Assembly: GCA_023664325.1 (NCBI GenBank)
Contig: JAMPFS010000025.1
Span: 1 to 46,599 of the forward strand
DNA length: 46,599 bases
Direction: 5' to 3'
DNA from: Clostridium sp.
Lineage (GTDB): Bacteria; Bacillota; Clostridia; Lachnospirales; Lachnospiraceae
Positions 1 to 9,085 of this stretch are shown piece after piece; position 1 is the first letter of the stretch, and every line of letters starts with the position of its first letter. Position numbers and translations under genes: made by a program. The notes beneath the pieces were generated by a model. That model was not told the DNA's origin, searched no databases, and saw only the letters and a program-made list of their open reading frames with translations.

Positions 1-37
1 TGTCTTTTTTTGAAAGAACCCCTTACAACCCTTGATT

Positions 38-1546
38 TTACTGGTTTTCTTTACCTAATGACTTCATCGTCGGGAACAACAGCACATCCCTTATTGCAGG
101 CGAATCCGTCAACAGCATGCACATCCGGTCAATGCCAAATCCGATTCCTCCGGTCGGCGGCATACCGATTTCCAGAGCATTCAGGAAATCCTCATCCGTA
201 TGGTTCGCCTCTTCGTCTCCGGCATCTGCCAGCGCATCCTGAGCAGCAAAACGCTCCCGCTGGTCAATCGGATCATTTAACTCGGAATAGGCATTTGCCA
301 TCTCCCAGCCATTCATAAAGAACTCAAAACGCTCCACATACTCCGGGTTATCCGGCTTTTTCTTGGTAAGCGGGGATATCTCGATTGGATGATCCATCAC
401 AAAGGTTGGCTGAATCAAATGTTCTTCCACAAACTCTTCAAAGAACAGATTCAGAATATCCCCTTTCTTATGTCTTTCTTCATATTCCACATGTTTCTCA
501 TCTGCAGCCGCTTGCGCCTCTTCTAACGTATGAATCTCATTAAAATCCACACCTGCGTACTTCTTTACCGCATCCACCATTGTAATACGCTCAAAAGGCT
601 TGCCTAAATCCATCTCGATTCCGTTATAGGTAATCTTAGTCGTTCCAAGAACCTCCTGCGCCACATAGCGGTACATATTTTCGGTCAGATCCATCATACC
701 GTTATAATCCGTATATGCCTGATACAATTCCATCAGCGTAAACTCCGGATTATGCCGGGTATCTAAGCCCTCGTTGCGGAATACACGTCCAATTTCATAT
801 ACACGCTCCATGCCGCCGACAATCAGTCTCTTTAAATAAAGCTCCAGAGAAATGCGGAGCTTCAAATCCTCGTCTAACGCATTAAAATGTGTCTCAAATG
901 GTCTGGCTGCCGCACCGCCTGCATTCGATACAAGCATCGGCGTCTCCACCTCCATAAAACCCTGTCCGTCCAGATATTTGCGGATCGTGCTGATAATCTT
1001 AGACCGCTTTACAAAGGTATCCTTTACCTCCGGATTCATAATCAAATCCACGTATCTCTGGCGATACCTGGTGTCTACATTGGTAAGGCCGTGGAATTTC
1101 TCCGGTAACACCTGTAAACTCTTGGATAACAGGATCACCTTATCGGCATGAATGGATTTCTCCCCCTTCTGGGTTAAGAAGACTTTGCCCTCTACACCGA
1201 CAAGATCGCCGATATCCATCCGCTTAAACAGCTTGTATGCCTCTTCGCCTAATGCATCCCTTGACACATAAATCTGGATATTCCCGCTCAAATCCTGTAC
1301 ATTTCCGAAAGATGCCTTTCCCATCACACGCTTTTGCATCATGCGCCCGGCAATGCTTACCTCTTTATCCTCATATTCTTCAAACCGTTCCTTAATCTCC
1401 CCTGCATGGGCTGTCACATCATACTTCGTAATCTGAAATGGGTCCATCCCATTATCCTGTAACTCCTGAAGCTTTTCCCTTCTTACCTTTAACAACTGGT
1501 TGATATCCTGTGTTCCCTGTTGCTTACCTTGATTATTCTCTGCCAT
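38..1546 (-). CDS. lysS: Lysyl-tRNA synthetase, class II
   Basis: Charges tRNA-Lys with lysine using ATP in the cytoplasm. The 502-residue protein has the usual class II layout. An N-terminal OB-fold anticodon-binding domain lies at about residues 55-155. The catalytic core follows, with motif 1 (GFMEVETPML), motif 2 (RVFRNEGLDTRHNPEF) and motif 3 (GIGFGIDRM) near the C-terminus. Length is normal for the family. The ATG at 1546 follows an AGTAGGGAAA ribosome site. It lies downstream of greA on the same strand, a common Gram-positive pairing, but a terminator-like hairpin and a possible promoter sit between them. No T-box leader is visible. Identification is secure. Confidence 0.97.
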   Translation of the reverse strand: MAENNQGKQQGTQDINQLLKVRREKLQELQDNGMDPFQITKYDVTAHAGEIKERFEEYEDKEVSIAGRMMQKRVMGKASFGNVQDLSGNIQIYVSRDALGEEAYKLFKRMDIGDLVGVEGKVFLTQKGEKSIHADKVILLSKSLQVLPEKFHGLTNVDTRYRQRYVDLIMNPEVKDTFVKRSKIISTIRKYLDGQGFMEVETPMLVSNAGGAAARPFETHFNALDEDLKLRISLELYLKRLIVGGMERVYEIGRVFRNEGLDTRHNPEFTLMELYQAYTDYNGMMDLTENMYRYVAQEVLGTTKITYNGIEMDLGKPFERITMVDAVKKYAGVDFNEIHTLEEAQAAADEKHVEYEERHKKGDILNLFFEEFVEEHLIQPTFVMDHPIEISPLTKKKPDNPEYVERFEFFMNGWEMANAYSELNDPIDQRERFAAQDALADAGDEEANHTDEDFLNALEIGMPPTGGIGFGIDRMCMLLTDSPAIRDVLLFPTMKSLGKENQ

Positions 1547-1576
1547 TTTCCCTACTCACTTTCTCTTTATATCGTC

Positions 1577-1605
1577 TATATACAAACTCTCCAAAATAAC
1601 GTAAA
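1577..1605 (-). promoter_or_regulatory. Possible promoter for lysS
   Basis: On the minus strand TTTACG (1605-1600), a 17-bp spacer and TATATA (1582-1577) stand about 30 bases ahead of the lysS start. The -35 overlaps the T-run of the greA terminator. This is a motif match only. Confidence 0.4.
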
Positions 1606-1628
1606 AAGGGAATGTCCCCGACATTCCC
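1603..1628 (-). terminator. Rho-independent terminator after greA
   Basis: Read on the minus strand, a perfect 9-bp stem (GGGAATGTC / GACATTCCC, 1608-1628) with a three-base loop is followed by five T. It lies just past the greA stop and before lysS, so greA-to-lysS read-through is probably partial. Confidence 0.85.
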
Positions 1629-1642
1629 TCCTACGCTTTGGA

Positions 1643-2128
1643 TTATTCTTCGTCTAAGCTAATCTCTAAAATCTCAAACTGGAATGTTCCGTTTGGCGCC
1701 TCGACTGTCACAGTCTCTCCTACTTTGGCACCCATAAGAGCTGCCCCAACCGGTGACTCATTAGAAATCTTATTATTCAGGATATCTGTCTCCGTAGAAC
1801 CTACTAACTTGAAAATCTGAACATTGCCATTTGCTGTATCTTTAATTGTAACAACACAGCCAACGTTAACCTTTTCCTTATCAACCTCGTCTGTATATAC
1901 AACCTCTACGTTTTTTAGAATCGCCTCTAACTCTTCGATTCGGGCTTCAATATCTTTTTGTTCATCCTTTGCAGCATCATACTCGGCATTCTCTGATAAG
2001 TCTCCCTGCTCTCTCGCTTCTTTAATTTTCTGGGCAACTTCCTTACGTTTGACTACCCGTAACTCCTGTAATTCGTCCTCTAACTTCTTAAGACCTTTGT
2101 CGGTCAACAGGTTCTTCTTCTCTGCCAT
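1643..2128 (-). CDS. greA: Transcription elongation factor GreA
   Basis: Rescues backtracked RNA polymerase by stimulating cleavage of the 3' end of the nascent RNA. The protein has the N-terminal antiparallel coiled coil (LTDKGLKKLEDELQEL, then acidic helices with SENAEYDAAKDEQ) and the C-terminal FKBP-like domain ending in GTFQFEILEIS. The start is set at the ATG at 2128, 161 codons, because GAGAGG lies 7 bases before it and the length then fits the family. An upstream in-frame TTG at 2161 has no ribosome site. The next gene on the same strand is lysS. Confidence 0.95.
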   Translation of the reverse strand: MAEKKNLLTDKGLKKLEDELQELRVVKRKEVAQKIKEAREQGDLSENAEYDAAKDEQKDIEARIEELEAILKNVEVVYTDEVDKEKVNVGCVVTIKDTANGNVQIFKLVGSTETDILNNKISNESPVGAALMGAKVGETVTVEAPNGTFQFEILEISLDEE

Positions 2129-2233
2129 TCGATTCGCCTCTCTATTCTTAATATTATGCAAATACTTCCATTCGCACCTGTTTTGATATTATACATGACA
2201 CTCCAAAGCATGTCAACGCAAAAGAAACCGTAA

Positions 2234-3367
2234 TTATTCCTCTGATGCTGCCTCTTCTGATGTCGCGCCATCCTCTGTTGTCTCTTCGGTTGCCTCTTCC
2301 GTACTATCCACCAAAATGGCTTCCTTCTTCAACAGCTCCATTACCTTATCAGAAATGATACGATACTCAAAATAATCATCACCAAAGTAATCATACACTT
2401 CTTCTTCGTTGTCCACACCGTAATTTTCCATGTATTCTTTTACCAGTGCATCCGTCTCATCACTGGTTGCTTTAATCCCCTCTTCTCTGGCAATACAGTA
2501 AAGCACCATCTTCTGGTCAAGATAGGACTTACAATATTCCGTAAGACCCTCCTTTAACTCATCCTCAGAAGTATATCCATTTGCCTCCAAAATTGCTTCA
2601 TAGGTATAGCCATATGCCTCATAGCTCTCTGCCGTCTGCTTGAACTGTGAAAACTGTGCATCTACCAGTTCTTTGACCTCTTTCTCGTCATATCCTGTAA
2701 TCTTACAGTTTTCCAATACCTTGTTAAAGATATCACTCTCCACCTGGGAATCGGCGCTTGATTCCGCCTGCTTTTCCAGATCTTCCTTAATAGAATTCTT
2801 ATATGCCTCTATCGTATCATATTCCGTATTATCCGTTACAAGCGCATCCGTAAGCTCCGGCACTGTTTTTACCGAAATGGAATTAATGGTGACTTTAAAG
2901 TTGACATCCTTACCGGCTTTGTCCGGATCATTGTCATATGGATCCGGGAACTGCAAATCCAACGAAACCTCTTCTCCGATATTATGTCCAATCAGCCCTT
3001 CTTCAAAGCCCTGAATAAAATTTCCGGAGCCAATTGTCAACTCATAGCCCTCACCGGAACCGCCGTCAAATACTTCACCGTCCATCGTTCCTACGAAGTC
3101 GATATTTACAATATCCTCATCTTCAACTGCACGGTCTTTCACCTCTTCGGTCTCTGCCAAACCATTTACAAAGCTGTCAACCTGGGACTGTACCTGGTCA
3201 TCTGTCACTTCAGCCACTGTTTTCGTATATTCAATCCCCTTGTATTTCCCCAGCTCCACATATTTGCTATATGCTTTTGCCTTATTTGCTGCTGCGCCAC
3301 ATCCAGAAAGCCCTAACAGCATCACGCCTGTCAAAACTACTGCTCCTATTTTTTGTTTCTTCATCAT
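2234..3367 (-). CDS. Trigger-factor-like peptidyl-prolyl isomerase lipoprotein
   Basis: Probable folding catalyst on the outer face of the membrane. A lysine-rich N-terminus and hydrophobic stretch lead to a lipobox (LSGC, Cys23), predicting a diacylglyceryl anchor. An FKBP-type domain at about residues 85-170 (VNIDFVGTMDGEVFDGG, then GFEEGLIGHNIGE) is followed by a helical trigger-factor C-terminal-like region to about 345 and a tail rich in Glu and Thr. The ribosome-binding N-domain of true trigger factor is absent, so it is unlikely to act on nascent chains. Two adjacent ATGs open the gene (3367, 3364), with AAGGG upstream. It could also be called an FKBP-type lipoprotein. Its substrate is unknown. 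Confidence 0.85.
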   Translation of the reverse strand: MMKKQKIGAVVLTGVMLLGLSGCGAAANKAKAYSKYVELGKYKGIEYTKTVAEVTDDQVQSQVDSFVNGLAETEEVKDRAVEDEDIVNIDFVGTMDGEVFDGGSGEGYELTIGSGNFIQGFEEGLIGHNIGEEVSLDLQFPDPYDNDPDKAGKDVNFKVTINSISVKTVPELTDALVTDNTEYDTIEAYKNSIKEDLEKQAESSADSQVESDIFNKVLENCKITGYDEKEVKELVDAQFSQFKQTAESYEAYGYTYEAILEANGYTSEDELKEGLTEYCKSYLDQKMVLYCIAREEGIKATSDETDALVKEYMENYGVDNEEEVYDYFGDDYFEYRIISDKVMELLKKEAILVDSTEEATEETTEDGATSEEAASEE

Positions 3368-3533
3368 TCATTTCCCTTCTACATAATGTATTCAATTCGG
3401 TCTCACGACACATATACATTAATTTATATCACAATCCCATTTAAAAATAAAGAGAATTTTAAAAGTTCACAAAATTACCTTTTTTTATTCTTGTTATCGC
3501 AAACCCTTTAAATTCGGGTATTTTATACTCTTT

Positions 3534-3587
3534 CTACATGATATTGTGTTTTTTAGCATTTACAATCGCAATATAGGGTGTTATAAT
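3534..3587 (+). promoter_or_regulatory. nrdDG promoter with two NrdR boxes
   Basis: TTTACA (3559-3564), a 17-bp spacer and TATAAT (3582-3587) form a strong sigma-A promoter. Two sequences resembling the NrdR box (consensus ACACWATATMTWGTGT) lie at 3534-3549 and 3566-3581, each matching 12 of 16 positions by eye and both ending in GTGT. Their starts are 32 bp apart, about three helical turns, which is the spacing expected for co-operative NrdR binding. The second box lies between -35 and -10. Repression by the ATP/dATP-sensing regulator NrdR is inferred. Confidence 0.8.
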
Positions 3588-3634
3588 AGGATTGTTTTCG
3601 GGTAAAATGTACCAATTATAGAAGGAGTAGAAAT

Positions 3635-5761
3635 ATGAAAGTAATTAAACGCGACGGCAAAACGGTTTCCTATGACCGCAATAAAATTAAACTTGCCATT
3701 CAAAAAGCAAATGCAGAGGTCGAACCGGGAGAAAAGGTTACGGACGAAACCATCGAATACATCATTTCCTGCATTGAATCAAAAAACCGTTCCAGAATGT
3801 TGGTAGAGGACATCCAGGATATTATTGAACAGCGTTTAATGGACGAAAAGAAATTTGTTTTAGCTAAAACATACATTATATATCGTTATTCGAGGGAACT
3901 GGTTCGTCGGGCAAATACAACCGATGACTCCATCTTAAGTCTGATTCAGAACAGAAACAAAGACGTCATGGAAGAAAACTCCAATAAAAATGCAACCGTT
4001 GCTTCCACTCAGCGGGATTTGATTGCCGGTGAGGTATCAAAGGACTTAACAAAACGTATTCTTCTGCCGGAGAAAATCTCCAAAGCGCATGAAGAAGGTG
4101 TGCTTCATTTTCATGATGCGGACTATTTTCTTCAGCCAATTTTTAACTGCTGCCTCATCAATATAGGCGATATGCTGGATAACGGAACTGTGATGAATGG
4201 CAAGCTGATTGAAAGCCCAAAGAGCTTTCAGGTAGCATGTACCGTTATGACACAGGTAATTGCCGCTGTTGCCAGCAGCCAATATGGCGGACAGTCAGTG
4301 GATGTCCGGCATTTAGGCAAATATTTAAGAAAATCCTACAACAAATTCAAGACAAGGATGACTGCGGAATTTGGACATAAAGTTCCCGAAGAAATTATTG
4401 AAAAAATGGTAATGGAACGTTTACAGGATGAACTCCGTTCCGGTGTCCAGACCATCCAGTACCAGATTAACACCCTGATGACAACCAATGGACAATCACC
4501 GTTTGTTACCCTGTTCCTCAATCTGGACAAGAACGATGAATATATCAAAGAAAACGCAATGATTGTGGAGGAAATTCTCCGCCAGCGTTTAGAGGGAATC
4601 AAGAACGAAAAAGGCGTGTACATCACTCCTGCTTTCCCTAAATTAATCTATGTATTGGATGAGCATAACTGTTTAAAAGGCGGTGAATATGATTATATCA
4701 CCGAGCTTGCAGTGAGATGTTCGGCGAAACGTTTGTATCCTGATTATATTTCCGCAAAAAAAATGCGGGAAAACTATGAAGGCAATGTATTCTCCTGCAT
4801 GGGCTGCCGAAGCTTCTTAACCCCGTGGAAGGATGAGGACGGTAATTACAAATTTGAGGGGCGTTTTAACCAGGGTGTTGTAAGCCTTAACCTTCCTCAG
4901 ATTGGCATTCTTGCCGAAGGAGATGAGGAAGTTTTCTGGAACTTATTGGAAGAACGCTTACAGCTTTGCTATGAAGCTTTAATGTGCAGGCATAATGCCT
5001 TAATGGGCGTCACCTCTGATGTAAGCCCTGTACACTGGCAATATGGCGCCATTGCGCGACTGGAAAAAGGGGAACCGATTGACAAACTACTGTTGGATGG
5101 GTATTCTACGATTTCCCTGGGGTATATCGGTTTATATGAAGTTACCAAACTAATGAAAGGCTGCAGCCACACCGCAAGCACCGGTCAGGATTTTGCCCTC
5201 CGGGTTATGAACCGCCTGCGCGCTGCAACAGATAAATGGAAAGCGCAGACCGGTATTGGTTTCGGTCTTTACGGAAGCCCTGCCGAATCCCTCTGCTACC
5301 GTTTTGCACGGATTGACTTAGAACGTTTTGGCAGTATTCCGGACGTGACCGATAAAGGTTATTATACCAACTCTTATCATGTAGATGTGAGAGAAAATAT
5401 TGATGCATTTAGCAAATTCCGCTTTGAGAGCCAATTCCAGAAAATTTCCTCCGGTGGCGCCATCTCCTATGTGGAAATCCCTAATATGCGCAACAACTTG
5501 GATGCTTTGGCAGAGGTTGTCCGCTTTATTTATGACAACATCCAGTATGCAGAATTTAATACAAAATCAGACTACTGCCACATCTGCGGATTTGATGGTG
5601 AAATTCTGATTAATGATGATAACGAATGGGAATGCCCGCAATGCGGCAACAAAGACCATGCCAAGATGAATGTTACAAGACGAACCTGTGGTTATCTCGG
5701 TGAAAATTTCTGGAATGTAGGAAAGACAAAGGAAATCAAAGCAAGGGTTCTCCATCTGTAG
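3635..5761 (+). CDS. nrdD: Anaerobic ribonucleoside-triphosphate reductase, class III
   Basis: Makes deoxyribonucleotides from ribonucleoside triphosphates without oxygen, using a glycyl radical. The 708-residue protein opens with an ATP-cone regulatory domain (KVIKRDGKTVSYDRNKI onward, about residues 1-95), followed by the ten-stranded barrel. A zinc ribbon (CHICG ... CPQCG) and the glycyl-radical loop RTCGYLG close it, and the radical glycine is about residue 686. GAAGGAG stands 8 bases before the ATG. nrdG follows 22 bases later. Such an enzyme implies DNA synthesis under anaerobic conditions. Control is probably by NrdR through the boxes upstream. Identification is secure. Confidence 0.98.
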   Translation: MKVIKRDGKTVSYDRNKIKLAIQKANAEVEPGEKVTDETIEYIISCIESKNRSRMLVEDIQDIIEQRLMDEKKFVLAKTYIIYRYSRELVRRANTTDDSILSLIQNRNKDVMEENSNKNATVASTQRDLIAGEVSKDLTKRILLPEKISKAHEEGVLHFHDADYFLQPIFNCCLINIGDMLDNGTVMNGKLIESPKSFQVACTVMTQVIAAVASSQYGGQSVDVRHLGKYLRKSYNKFKTRMTAEFGHKVPEEIIEKMVMERLQDELRSGVQTIQYQINTLMTTNGQSPFVTLFLNLDKNDEYIKENAMIVEEILRQRLEGIKNEKGVYITPAFPKLIYVLDEHNCLKGGEYDYITELAVRCSAKRLYPDYISAKKMRENYEGNVFSCMGCRSFLTPWKDEDGNYKFEGRFNQGVVSLNLPQIGILAEGDEEVFWNLLEERLQLCYEALMCRHNALMGVTSDVSPVHWQYGAIARLEKGEPIDKLLLDGYSTISLGYIGLYEVTKLMKGCSHTASTGQDFALRVMNRLRAATDKWKAQTGIGFGLYGSPAESLCYRFARIDLERFGSIPDVTDKGYYTNSYHVDVRENIDAFSKFRFESQFQKISSGGAISYVEIPNMRNNLDALAEVVRFIYDNIQYAEFNTKSDYCHICGFDGEILINDDNEWECPQCGNKDHAKMNVTRRTCGYLGENFWNVGKTKEIKARVLHL

Positions 5762-5783
5762 AATACAAAAATGAGGTACTATA

Positions 5784-6326
5784 ATGAACTATGCAAATAT
5801 AAAAAAACACGACATTGCCAATGGTCCCGGTGTCCGGGTCAGCCTCTTTGTAAGCGGCTGTACCCACCACTGTCCCAATTGTTTTAATCAGGAAACATGG
5901 GATTTTAACTACGGCAAACCGTTTGACAGTGATGTAGTCAACGAGATTATTGAAGCTGTCCAGCCATCCTATATTCATGGATTTTCCCTTCTCGGTGGTG
6001 AACCGTTTGAATATAAGAACCAGCAGGGAGTACTTCCTCTGTTACAGGAACTGAAGCAGCGTTTTCCCAACAAGGATATCTGGTGCTATACCGGATACGA
6101 TTTTGAAACGGACATCCTTGACGATATGGCAAAAAAATGGTCGGAAACCTATGATATGCTGTCCTGCATTGATGTATTAGTGGACGGCAGGTTTATCGAG
6201 GCAAAAAAGGATATTTCTTTACGTTTTAGAGGTTCCTCCAACCAACGGATTATCCTTGTACAGGAATCACTAAAGGAAAATAAAATTGTCCTCTGGGACG
6301 ACACGAAAGATTTTTCTATTTATTGA
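5784..6326 (+). CDS. nrdG: Anaerobic ribonucleotide reductase activating protein
   Basis: Radical-SAM activase that installs the glycyl radical on NrdD. The cluster motif Cys-x3-Cys-x2-Cys (CTHHCPNC, Cys26, Cys30, Cys33) binds the 4Fe-4S cluster. The SAM-side GGEPFE motif follows at about residue 73. At 180 residues it is normal length. The start ATG at 5784 has GAGGT upstream and lies 22 bases after nrdD, so the two are co-transcribed. The next gene starts 15 bases after the nrdG stop. Confidence 0.97.
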   Translation: MNYANIKKHDIANGPGVRVSLFVSGCTHHCPNCFNQETWDFNYGKPFDSDVVNEIIEAVQPSYIHGFSLLGGEPFEYKNQQGVLPLLQELKQRFPNKDIWCYTGYDFETDILDDMAKKWSETYDMLSCIDVLVDGRFIEAKKDISLRFRGSSNQRIILVQESLKENKIVLWDDTKDFSIY

Positions 6327-6340
6327 AAAGAGGTTATACT

Positions 6341-6628
6341 ATGTTCGAGAAAAAGGATATCATTTTTAGTGAGACACTGGGTGTCTGCCGGGTGGCAGAG
6401 CTTCCTAAGCTGCCTGCCAGAAATGGAGAACAGATTCCCTACTATGGTTTGGAATCCATCTACGATAAATCCAAAGTTTCCTACATACCGGTAGAACACC
6501 ACCAGGTTCAATTAAGAGAATTGATTTCTTATGAAGATGCACAAAAGCTCCTCGACAATCCACCTGAGAATTTAAATGAACTTTTACGTCAGGAGGCAGA
6601 ATATGTGGCAGCACACTCTAAAATCTGA
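6341..6628 (+). CDS. Small CarD-type (RNA-polymerase-interacting) protein
   Basis: A 95-residue protein resembling the Tudor-like domain of the CarD/CdnL/TRCF family, which contacts the RNA polymerase beta subunit. The evidence is the N-terminal pattern MFEKKDIIFSETLGVCRVAEL with downstream PYYGLESIYDKSKVSYIPVE, as in CarD N-terminal domains. The DNA-binding helical C-terminal domain is reduced to about 25 residues. The start is set at the ATG at 6341, with AAAAGAGG seven bases before it, rather than the overlapping TTG at 6323. It sits 15 bases after nrdG and is probably in the same operon. Its target is unknown. The family call is fairly confident, the role is not. Confidence 0.7.
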   Translation: MFEKKDIIFSETLGVCRVAELPKLPARNGEQIPYYGLESIYDKSKVSYIPVEHHQVQLRELISYEDAQKLLDNPPENLNELLRQEAEYVAAHSKI

Positions 6629-6692
6629 TGAATAAGGTACATTTTATCCACCGGCAGCATATAGTAAAGAAGAAGAAATTTGGAGTAAATAT

Positions 6693-7457
6693 ATGCAGCC
6701 AACAATCATAATTGATGCTGGTCATGGAGGCTATGACAATGGGGCATCTTATAACGGCAGAAGGGAAAAAGACGATAACCTAAGGCTTGCCCTGGCAGTT
6801 GGAGAAAAACTGGAACAGGCAGGGTTCCCGGTGTTGTTTACAAGAACAACAGATGTCTATCAAAGACCGATTGATAAAGCAGCGATTGCCAATAACAGCA
6901 ATGGTGATTACTTTGTATCCATCCACAGAAATGCAAGCCCGAATCCCAATACCTACAGCGGGGTACAGACATTGGTATTTAACGATTCCGGCGTTCCGGC
7001 AGAAATGGCAAGAGCAATTAATGAGGAACTTGTAAAACTTGGCTTTAATGACTTAGGGGTGCCAGAGCGAAGGGATCTGACTGTGCTTCGGAGAACCAGT
7101 ATGCCGGCTGTTTTGGTAGAAGCCGGATTTCTGAACACGGATGCAGATAATAAACGGTTTGATGCCAATTTTGATGCCATTGCCAGCGCCATCGCAAAAG
7201 GCATTGAAAATACAGTCGGAGTGAATGAGGGTACGGCAGCATCAGGCTTTGGCGTCCAGGTCGGGCTGTTTCGGCGGTACGAAAATGCAGAGTACTTATT
7301 GAACCAACTGCTGAATGCCGGTTACAGCGTACAGATTAGAGACTGGAATGGCTACTATGCCGTTGTGGTTGGAAACGAGAGCAGCCTGGAAGGAGCAAGA
7401 ACGCTTGAGCGTGACTTGCAGCAAAAAGGATATGATACGCTGATTGTAAATAATTAG
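6693..7457 (+). CDS. N-acetylmuramoyl-L-alanine amidase with SPOR-like tail
   Basis: Probable zinc amidase (Amidase_3) that cuts the bond between muramic acid and the stem peptide. Zinc-site motifs are visible: IIDAGHGG near residue 7, the Glu of RREKDDN, FVSIHRNA and LVEAGFLN with the catalytic Glu. The catalytic domain covers about residues 1-180. The last 70 residues (GFGVQVGLFRRYENAEYLL onward) look like a SPOR peptidoglycan-binding domain. There is no signal peptide, so export, if any, is by another route, or the enzyme is released by lysis or acts in sporulation. TTGGAG precedes the ATG at 6693. It follows the CarD-like gene after 64 bases. Confidence 0.9.
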   Translation: MQPTIIIDAGHGGYDNGASYNGRREKDDNLRLALAVGEKLEQAGFPVLFTRTTDVYQRPIDKAAIANNSNGDYFVSIHRNASPNPNTYSGVQTLVFNDSGVPAEMARAINEELVKLGFNDLGVPERRDLTVLRRTSMPAVLVEAGFLNTDADNKRFDANFDAIASAIAKGIENTVGVNEGTAASGFGVQVGLFRRYENAEYLLNQLLNAGYSVQIRDWNGYYAVVVGNESSLEGARTLERDLQQKGYDTLIVNN

Positions 7458-7616
7458 GATTTGTAACAATTTTTTTAAGAAAACTTAATAAAAAAGGGGA
7501 TAGTATTCTTCATTGATTGTGCTATACTAAAGAAAAGAAAGCAGTTTACATAACGACAAACTGTATTGCTAAGACAAATTTACCGGTTTGAACCGGATAT
7601 GTATAGAGGACAGACA

Positions 7617-8576
7617 ATGAATATGCAAAAGACCGTACGAAAGATAAGACGATCCCTGCGCAATGCCAGAAAACATCTGCGCATATTTAAAAAGAATTTA
7701 AAAGAAAAGAATTTTGAAAACAGACACATTTATGTAATGTATGTGGTAATCACTACTTTTATTTGTTTGTCTGCCATACAGTTTGCGCCGGGAAGCGCAT
7801 TTCGCAACTGGTATTACAATCTGATTAACAAACCGATTATTAACAAGGGGGTACTGTACATGGCAAATGACCAGGATGAAATGAAAAAAGGTACTTTTCT
7901 GACACATTACCGCTATGCTGCATTTGGAGCAACCGACCCGGAGGAAATCGAGCCGGATGCGCCAATGATTGCCCTGACGTTTGATGATGGCCCCAATGCC
8001 GATTATACACAGCGTATTTTAAATACATTAACTGCCAATTACTCGCATGCGACCTTTTTTGTGGTAGGACCAAACGCAGAGAACTGTGCAGAGACATTAA
8101 AAGCAATTTCCCTTGCAGGCTGCGAGATTGGAAATCATACCTACAACCATAAAGATTTAACAACACTGACAGTTGCAGAGGTTGAGGAACAGATCGAAAA
8201 GGTGAACCGGGCAGTAAAGAAGGCAACCGGGGAAAATACAACAGTAATACGTCCTCCATATGGCGCATTTAATGATGATGTGCTGCTACAGCTCAAGGAA
8301 CCGGTTATCTTATGGGATTTGGATACAGAAGACTGGGATAGCCGGAATGCCCAAAAAATAGTTGAGAAGGTACTCGACACAGTAAAGGATGGGGATATCG
8401 TCTTAATGCATGATATTTATGATTCCACAGCAGAAGCAGTAGAGATTCTGGTTCCTAAGCTGAAGGAGCAGGGATATCAGATTGTATCGGTCAGTGAATT
8501 GGCAAAATATAAGGGCAAACAGTTAGAACTTGGCAAAGCATATGGAGAAATCAATGGCACAATCAAAGACGAATAA
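7617..8576 (+). CDS. Membrane-anchored polysaccharide deacetylase (CE4)
   Basis: Probably removes acetyl groups from peptidoglycan or another amino-sugar polymer outside the cell. A very basic N-terminus is followed by one membrane segment (about residues 38-58), then a NodB-type domain with the metal motif TFDDGPN, the GNHTYNH motif, RPPYG and the late motif LMHDIYD, all intact. The start is set at the ATG at 7617 because AGAGGA lies six bases upstream. An earlier in-frame TTG (7566) and ATG (7599) lack a ribosome site. The preceding gap of 108 bases carries a possible -10 (TATACT, 7523-7528). The neighbouring amidase suggests a shared role in wall turnover. Confidence 0.92.
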   Translation: MNMQKTVRKIRRSLRNARKHLRIFKKNLKEKNFENRHIYVMYVVITTFICLSAIQFAPGSAFRNWYYNLINKPIINKGVLYMANDQDEMKKGTFLTHYRYAAFGATDPEEIEPDAPMIALTFDDGPNADYTQRILNTLTANYSHATFFVVGPNAENCAETLKAISLAGCEIGNHTYNHKDLTTLTVAEVEEQIEKVNRAVKKATGENTTVIRPPYGAFNDDVLLQLKEPVILWDLDTEDWDSRNAQKIVEKVLDTVKDGDIVLMHDIYDSTAEAVEILVPKLKEQGYQIVSVSELAKYKGKQLELGKAYGEINGTIKDE

Positions 8577-8638
8577 GCTTGAAAATTTCCCTGGCAAATG
8601 ATAGAATTGCAAGGATAATTGCGAAAGGATAAAGATAT

Positions 8639-9085
8639 ATGTTAAATGCAAATATACCAATCAAAAAACTCCACGAACATGCAATGCTTCCTGCTTATGG
8701 TTCCGAATACGCAGCAGGAGCAGATTTATATGCATGTGTGGAAGAATCCGTAAGTTTTGCGCCGGGAGAGACGAAGCTGATACCTACCGGACTCGCTATG
8801 GAGATACCGGCAGGCTATGCAGGACTCATTTATGCAAGAAGCGGCCTTGCCTCCAAAAAAGGTCTGGCTCCGGCAAACAAGGTTGGCGTAATAGACGCCG
8901 ATTACCGAGGCGAGGTTATGGTTGCGCTCCATAACCATAGTAACATAGAGGCTGTCATTGAACCAAAGGAACGGATTGCGCAACTGGTTATCACGCCATA
9001 TCTGACTGCGCATTTTGAAGAAACAGACGAACTCAGTGATACTGTACGCGGAACAGGCGGATTCGGTTCTACCGGAACCAAATAA
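8639..9085 (+). CDS. dut: dUTP diphosphatase
   Basis: Hydrolyses dUTP to dUMP and pyrophosphate, keeping uracil out of DNA and feeding dTMP synthesis. All five motifs of the trimeric dUTPase family are present: AGADLYA, RSGLA, GVIDADYRGEV, RIAQLVI and the C-terminal RGTGGFGSTG. At 148 residues it is standard size. AAAGGA precedes the ATG at 8639. It is convergent with the sulfhydrylase gene, with only 30 bases between the stops and no clear terminator. It complements nrdDG upstream in nucleotide metabolism. Confidence 0.97.
   Translation: MLNANIPIKKLHEHAMLPAYGSEYAAGADLYACVEESVSFAPGETKLIPTGLAMEIPAGYAGLIYARSGLASKKGLAPANKVGVIDADYRGEVMVALHNHSNIEAVIEPKERIAQLVITPYLTAHFEETDELSDTVRGTGGFGSTGTK

Noticed and set aside
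1547..1642. T-box leader ahead of lysS
   Set aside because: The gap is 96 bases and holds a simple terminator and promoter, with no T-box sequence.
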